NCBI GenBank assembly: GCA_031273075.1
Contig: JAISSM010000056.1
Location: 1 to 8,702, forward strand
From: Rickettsiales bacterium
GTDB lineage: Bacteria; Pseudomonadota; Alphaproteobacteria; Rs-D84
Reading direction: 5' to 3'
Length of the DNA stretch: 8,702 bases
In this document: positions 6,055-8,702 of the stretch, piece after piece
Layout of the letters: every line of letters starts with the position of its first letter
Numbering within the stretch: position 1 is the first letter of the stretch
The notes under the pieces: generated by a model
Seen by the model: the letters and a program-made list of their open reading frames with translations, nothing else
Told to the model about the DNA's origin: nothing
The model's database searches: none
Program-made: the position numbers and the translations under genes

Positions 6055-7729
6055 ACTGATACCCGTCCTTCCGAAGCCGCGCCAAAATCATCCCGATGTC
6101 CTTTGCTCCGACGCCCAGCGCCGACAAAAGTCCGCCGCCCAATAAAAATGCGGATTCTATGGTTTCGGGCAATGCGGTGCGCGCGCCCTCGAACATAAGG
6201 ATTTTGGATTCCTGCAAATTCCGCGCCCTTGCGAAAATGCGCACGCGGCGCGCGATTCGGCGAACTGCCCTGACGGCCTTTTTTGCGACGGCCGCGTTGT
6301 CCAGCGCGATGATCACGCCCTTGGTCGTCCGCGGACTAAGCCCGAATTCGGACAGAACGTCGCTTCGCGTGCTGTCGCCGTAAACGACGTTGAATCCGGC
6401 CTCTCGCCCGCGCATTACTTGATCGACGTTTATATCGATCGCGACATGGGGGATTTTTTTCGCGCAAAGCATTTTTGCGACGGTCTGGCCCACGCGGCCG
6501 AATCCGCAAATTATGACGGCGGGATTTTTCACGCGCGCGGCGCCGTTGTATTTTTTCGCGCGCCGCGCCGAATAAAACGCGCCGCGATCGCAAAGGAAAT
6601 CGCGCAGACCAAGCAGCAGGGGCGTCGTTATCATGGAAACTATTATGACGGCGGTTATGATCTCCGTGTGCGGAAGCGGAACGGCCTCTATTCCGGAAAC
6701 CCGCATGGTCTGCAGAATAAGCAAACCGAATTCGCCGCCTTGGGCCAGGATCAGCGCGATAAGGAACGCGTCGCCGGCCGACGATTCGCGAAGACGCGCG
6801 ACGAAATAAATCGCCGAAAACTTTATAAGAACAAGGGCGATCGCAAAGGCGGCTATGATAAGCCAGTTCGACGCCAAAAGCGAAAGGTTAAGCGTCATGC
6901 CGAGAGTTATGAAAAACAGCGCGACGAACAGCATCTGATACGGGGCGATGTCCGCGCGCACTTGATGGTTGTAAACGGTCTCGGAGAATAACATGCCTGC
7001 AAGGAAGGCGCCTATGGCGACCGGCATGCCGGCGACGTGGAACGCGGCGACGCAAAGCGCGATGTTCAACAGGACGGCCAACAGCGTGGCTTCGCGCGAT
7101 TTTAATTTGGCGACAAGGCGCATTATTGGATTTACGAAAATCCGGGCGAAAAGAACGACGCCGAATATAAGGCCGATTGTCAAAACGAATACGTCGATGA
7201 CGTCGGCCCCCAAATTAAGAGACTTGCCCGCGAAGACGGGAAGCATCGCCAAAATCGGAATTGACAAAAGGTCTTGGAACAGAATCATGGAAAACGCCCG
7301 CCGGCCCAATTTTGTCTGCAACTCGTCCCGATCGGCCAGGGCCTGAAGATCCGCGCCCGTGCTTGACATGGAAAGCATAAGACATACCATGACCGCGCCC
7401 ATGACCGGCCAGTCGGTCGATAAGAAAATCAAGGGGAACAGAACAAGGGAAACAAGACCGACGGAGGGGGCGCCAAGTCCGAAAATCCCTTTTCGCAAAG
7501 TCCAAAGCCGGTTTATGTTTAATTCAAGCCCTAGGGCGAACCATAGGAACGCGACGCCGAGGCTTCCTAAAAAATTCCACACGCCGGACACCTGATACAG
7601 GCCCAGCGCATGCGGCCCCGCGATCATACCGGCGAATAGAAACGCGATCAGGGAGCTTATCCCGCTTTTGCGCATAAGCGCGACAAGCGTCAGCGCGATC
7701 GCAAGGAAAAACACAACGGACATATCCAT
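6041..7729 (-). CDS. KefB/KefC-type monovalent cation:proton antiporter (CPA2) with RCK_N domain
   Basis: Predicted inner-membrane K+(or Na+)/H+ antiporter. The 562-residue protein has about 12 membrane helices (1-380). The transport core includes SSTGADLQALADRDEL (122-137), the FQD motif (151-153, D153) and the Q-loop-like DIAPYQMLFVALFFITLGMT (260-279). A C-terminal cytoplasmic RCK_N domain has the nucleotide motif GFGRVG (409-414) and acidic D432. KefB/KefC are glutathione-gated K+ efflux systems, but an ancillary KefF/KefG gene is not seen here, so the gating ligand is unknown. The protein is a little shorter than E. coli KefC (about 620). The ATG at 7727-7729 is chosen over the frame's upstream extension because a perfect extended -10 box lies 6 nt before it; ATG 7723 is an alternative. 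The 3' end lies in a 7-bp tandem repeat. Confidence 0.88.
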   Translation of the reverse strand: MDMSVVFFLAIALTLVALMRKSGISSLIAFLFAGMIAGPHALGLYQVSGVWNFLGSLGVAFLWFALGLELNINRLWTLRKGIFGLGAPSVGLVSLVLFPLIFLSTDWPVMGAVMVCLMLSMSSTGADLQALADRDELQTKLGRRAFSMILFQDLLSIPILAMLPVFAGKSLNLGADVIDVFVLTIGLIFGVVLFARIFVNPIMRLVAKLKSREATLLAVLLNIALCVAAFHVAGMPVAIGAFLAGMLFSETVYNHQVRADIAPYQMLFVALFFITLGMTLNLSLLASNWLIIAAFAIALVLIKFSAIYFVARLRESSAGDAFLIALILAQGGEFGLLILQTMRVSGIEAVPLPHTEIITAVIIVSMITTPLLLGLRDFLCDRGAFYSARRAKKYNGAARVKNPAVIICGFGRVGQTVAKMLCAKKIPHVAIDINVDQVMRGREAGFNVVYGDSTRSDVLSEFGLSPRTTKGVIIALDNAAVAKKAVRAVRRIARRVRIFARARNLQESKILMFEGARTALPETIESAFLLGGGLLSALGVGAKDIGMILARLRKDGYQSISN

Positions 7730-7735
7730 GGGACA

Positions 7736-7744
7736 ATTATAGCA
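7736..7744 (-). promoter_or_regulatory. Extended -10 promoter of kefB-like gene (leaderless geometry)
   Basis: Minus-strand TGCTATAAT is a perfect extended -10. TGTCCC then separates it from the ATG at 7729, the same 6-nt gap as in prmC and lspA. No good -35 is visible 16-18 bp upstream, as is common for extended -10 promoters. No Shine-Dalgarno site precedes the gene. Confidence 0.7.
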
Positions 7745-7774
7745 CAAAACCGCCCTCGCCGCCATATCTCCCCG

Positions 7775-7827
7775 GCCCCTTCCCCTAGAATGCAGAGCAT
7801 AGCCCCTTCCCCTAGAATAGGGGAAGG
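7775..7827. repeat. 17-bp direct repeats, the second forming a 10-bp perfect hairpin
   Basis: GCCCCTTCCCCTAGAAT occurs at 7775-7791 and 7802-7818, 27 bp apart. The second copy folds with the following bases: CCTTCCCCTA (7805-7814), loop GAA, TAGGGGAAGG (7818-7827). The first copy lacks its partner arm and may be a partly lost repeat unit. TTCCCCT...AGGGG is shared with the 8445-8530 repeats. Confidence 0.85.
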
Positions 7828-7830
7828 ATA

Positions 7831-7863
7831 GAAAATCTTACGAACTTCGTTCGTTAGATTTTC
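7831..7863. repeat. 15-bp inverted repeat (long hairpin)
   Basis: GAAAATCTTACGAAC (7831-7845) and GTTCGTTAGATTTTC (7849-7863) are complementary apart from one T-T mismatch, with loop TTC. It adjoins the previous hairpin by 3 nt and probably belongs to the same composite element. It is not placed as a terminator, since both flanking genes diverge from here. Confidence 0.85.
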
Positions 7864-7873
7864 TTGGTAGGGG

Positions 7874-7922
7874 TTAATTAATAGTGATTAATAATTAATA
7901 ATTGATAATTAATAATTAAAAA
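7874..7922. repeat. 7-bp AT-rich tandem repeat (TTAATAA)
   Basis: Phased heptamers from 7888: TTAATAA, TTAATAA, TTGATAA, TTAATAA, TTAAAAA; two more degenerate units precede them (TTAATTA, ATAGTGA). It has the same period as the array at 5992-6054 but a different sequence. It lies between the hairpin repeats and the promoter of the small gene. Confidence 0.75.
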
Positions 7923-7982
7923 AGACTAACAACTATTATTGTTCATTAATAATTTTTTGTCCAATCCCCATATAATAATCCC

Positions 7983-8011
7983 TTGCAATGAACCCGCATT
8001 ATTCTTATAAT
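7983..8011 (+). promoter_or_regulatory. Strong sigma70-type promoter of the small orphan gene
   Basis: TTGCAA (7983-7988), a 17-bp spacer and perfect TATAAT (8006-8011). The predicted start near 8018 gives a leader of about 43 nt that opens directly with a small hairpin, CATCC (8019-8023), loop GCAAA, GGATG (8029-8033). That position could protect the 5' end of the mRNA. Confidence 0.65.
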
Positions 8012-8060
8012 CGACAAACATCCGCAAAGGATGCGAACCATAACCGAAAGGAGCCAAATT

Positions 8061-8327
8061 ATGGTTAAGCAACCCGGCGCCGAAACAGCGCTTGAAAAGA
8101 ACGAAACCCTCGCCGCATACCTTGCAAAGAATAAAATCACGCACAATATGGACGCTGATAATTGCGAGCACCTGGATTCGGGCGCCAAGATACGCCTTAT
8201 ACGCGTATCCGCCGGCCCGAAAACATATTGGTATGGGGGCAAGGTGTCTTTGGCCGGCTTGATCGAATCGGACAAAGAATCGCTTTGGGATCTTCTTTTG
8301 ACGAAATTCAAGGCCCAAAAGAACTAG
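8061..8327 (+). CDS. Small lysine-rich cytoplasmic protein, unknown function
   Basis: An 88-residue protein that I do not recognise. It has no signal peptide or membrane segment, is lysine-rich (11 Lys), and has one cysteine (C35). Features are a charged N-terminal half (LEKNETLAAYLAKNKITHN), a likely strand KIRLIRV followed by TYWYGGKVSL, and a C-terminal amphipathic helix ESLWDLLLTKFKAQKN. The start is ATG 8061 because AAAGGAG (8047-8053) lies 7 nt upstream and a strong promoter with a 43-nt leader precedes it. The frame's extension to 8031 has no ribosome site. It stands alone with repeats on both sides. No clear terminator follows TAG at 8325-8327. The good promoter and ribosome site argue that it is real and well expressed. 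Confidence 0.72.
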   Translation: MVKQPGAETALEKNETLAAYLAKNKITHNMDADNCEHLDSGAKIRLIRVSAGPKTYWYGGKVSLAGLIESDKESLWDLLLTKFKAQKN

Positions 8328-8384
8328 ACCCGGCCCTTTACAATACCCCAATCTAAAATTTGTACAAATATAATATACGCTCCC

Positions 8385-8424
8385 CGTCATTGCGACCCCG
8401 ACGAAGGAAGGGGGAAGCAATCCA
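8385..8424. repeat. TCATTGCGA...GCAATCCA palindromic repeat
   Basis: Interrupted palindrome: ATTGC (8389-8393) with GCAAT (8417-8421), and inner CCCC (8396-8399) with GGGG (8410-8413). The frame CGTCATTGCGA...GAAGCAATCCA matches a repeat type I recall as dispersed in rickettsia-like and other alphaproteobacterial genomes; this is from memory, not a search. Confidence 0.7.
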
Positions 8425-8444
8425 TTCTTTTGTCATCCCGCATA

Positions 8445-8530
8445 AAGTTCCCCTCTATGGAGGGGTGGCGCCGAACATGCGCCGCCTAAGTTCCCCTCTA
8501 TGGAGGGGTGCCCCGAAGGGGCGGGGTGGT
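8445..8530. repeat. Two tandem 43-bp double-hairpin repeat units
   Basis: Units 8445-8487 and 8488-8530 begin with an identical 23 bp containing the stem CCCCTC/GAGGGG (8450-8455 with 8460-8465 in unit 1). The remaining 20 bp differ, yet each unit forms a second hairpin: GGCGC/GCGCC (8467-8471 with 8479-8483) in unit 1 and GCCCC/GGGGC (8510-8514 with 8518-8522) in unit 2. The structure is kept while the sequence changes. Confidence 0.85.
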
Positions 8531-8531
8531 T

Positions 8532-8558
8532 CGTCATCCCCGCGCAGGCGGGGATCCA
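8532..8558. repeat. GTCATCCCCGC...GCGGGGATCCA palindromic repeat
   Basis: Perfect 8-bp stem ATCCCCGC (8536-8543), loop GCAG, GCGGGGAT (8548-8555). It follows the 43-bp units directly and is another dispersed-palindrome type that I recall from many bacterial genomes. Confidence 0.75.
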
Positions 8559-8593
8559 CTGCGCCGCAGGCAATTAATAAAGAAGTAAAACAC

Positions 8594-8613
8594 CCACGGG
8601 CTTACGCCCGGGG
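8594..8613 (-). repeat. Hairpin downstream of the transposase, possible IS right end or terminator
   Basis: CGGGC (8597-8601), loop TTAC, GCCCG (8606-8610), extended by two G-C pairs across an A-G mismatch. It lies 3 nt beyond the transposase stop. On the minus strand it is followed by TGTTTTA, as in an intrinsic terminator. IS200/IS605 elements carry imperfect subterminal palindromes, so it may be the element's right-end hairpin. Confidence 0.5.
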
Positions 8614-8616
8614 CAT

Positions 8617-8702
8617 TTAGGTAAAGTGCAGCTTAAGCTGTCCCGAATCTTTTTTGCCTTGATGCTCTATGTATTGCCTTATTATATCTTCGTTTATTCC
8701 TG
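8617..8702 (-). CDS. IS200/IS605-family transposase TnpA, C-terminal end (partial)
   Basis: The last 27 codons of a gene that continues off the right edge, ending at TAA (8617-8619). Residues GINEDIIRQYIEHQGKKDSG match the C-terminal pattern of IS200-type Y1 transposases, which typically read G-x-NE...IR-x-YI-x-xQ after the STVG motif. TnpA of this family moves single-stranded DNA using one catalytic tyrosine. The HUH motif and the tyrosine would lie outside the window, so integrity cannot be judged. The tail after the Q is short and ends QLKLHFT. Confidence 0.68.
   Translation of the reverse strand, partial: GINEDIIRQYIEHQGKKDSGQLKLHFT

Larger units (their letters stand above)
7730..8060. 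other. Gene-free divergent intergenic region
   Basis: This 331-bp stretch between the divergent kefB-like gene and the small orphan gene has no convincing ORF on either strand. It holds, in order, the kefB promoter, a 17-bp direct repeat with a perfect hairpin, a second long hairpin, a 7-bp AT-rich tandem repeat, and the promoter and leader of the 8061 gene. Confidence 0.8.

Noticed and set aside
7730..7765. N-terminal extension of the KefB-like protein
   Set aside because: It contains the extended -10 box and has no ribosome site; the first membrane helix follows the ATG at 7729.
8369..8374. TATAAT downstream of the small gene as a promoter for a repeat-derived RNA
   Set aside because: No -35 match at 16-18 bp and no defined transcript; an AT-rich context makes a chance hit likely.
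7926..8420. 164-codon minus-strand frame opposite the small gene
   Set aside because: It spans a strong plus promoter, the small gene and a repeat; no motif or ribosome site supports it.
8445..8558. CRISPR array
   Set aside because: Only two abutting units with internal hairpins, no unique spacers and no cas genes.
8360..8620. Plus-strand frame through the repeat stack
   Set aside because: Its codons are entirely palindromic repeat sequence; such frames are common false ORFs.

Overview
The window looks like a piece of a Gram-negative, alphaproteobacterium-like chromosome with moderately high G+C. The evidence is a long-form YidC with a periplasmic domain, a type II signal peptidase (LspA), a KefB/KefC-type antiporter, an envelope M23 endopeptidase, and short palindromic repeats of the TCATTGCGA...GCAATCCA and GTCATCCCCGC...GCGGGGATCCA kinds, which from memory are widespread in Alphaproteobacteria and other uncultured lineages. 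The lineage assignment is an inference from these hints.

Layout, left to right. Positions 1-130 hold an undecided fragment, best read as the C-terminal end of a plus-strand gene converging on prmC. prmC (minus, 122-886) modifies class I release factors. It diverges from an M23 endopeptidase gene (plus, 909-2138) across only 22 bp, which contain two overlapping, opposed -10 boxes. The M23 gene converges on an operon whose last stop shares the palindrome CTAG with its own stop. That operon runs leftward from about 5936 to 2135: lspA, yidC, a SIMPL/DUF541 envelope protein, and a secreted cysteine-rich protein of unknown function. All joints overlap or lie within 1 nt. A 104-bp gap with a 7-bp tandem repeat separates lspA from kefB (minus, 6041-7729). 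To the right, 7730-8060 has no confident gene and holds hairpin repeats, a second 7-bp AT-rich repeat and a strong promoter. That promoter drives an 88-residue orphan protein (8061-8327). The right end (8385-8616) is a stack of palindromic repeats beside the C-terminus of an IS200-type transposase that continues off the window.

The theme is envelope biogenesis: lipoprotein signal-peptide removal (LspA), membrane-protein insertion (YidC), two exported proteins, peptidoglycan cleavage (M23) and ion/proton exchange (KefB-like). The most interesting non-coding signal is promoter geometry. In prmC, lspA and kefB a -10 box ends exactly 6 nt before ATG, which predicts leaderless mRNAs. Operon-internal yidC and the SIMPL gene, and the small orphan gene, carry clear Shine-Dalgarno sequences. 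No conserved new multi-gene defence or mobile system is evident. The best unknowns are the cysteine-rich secreted protein, the 88-residue protein and the layered repeats.
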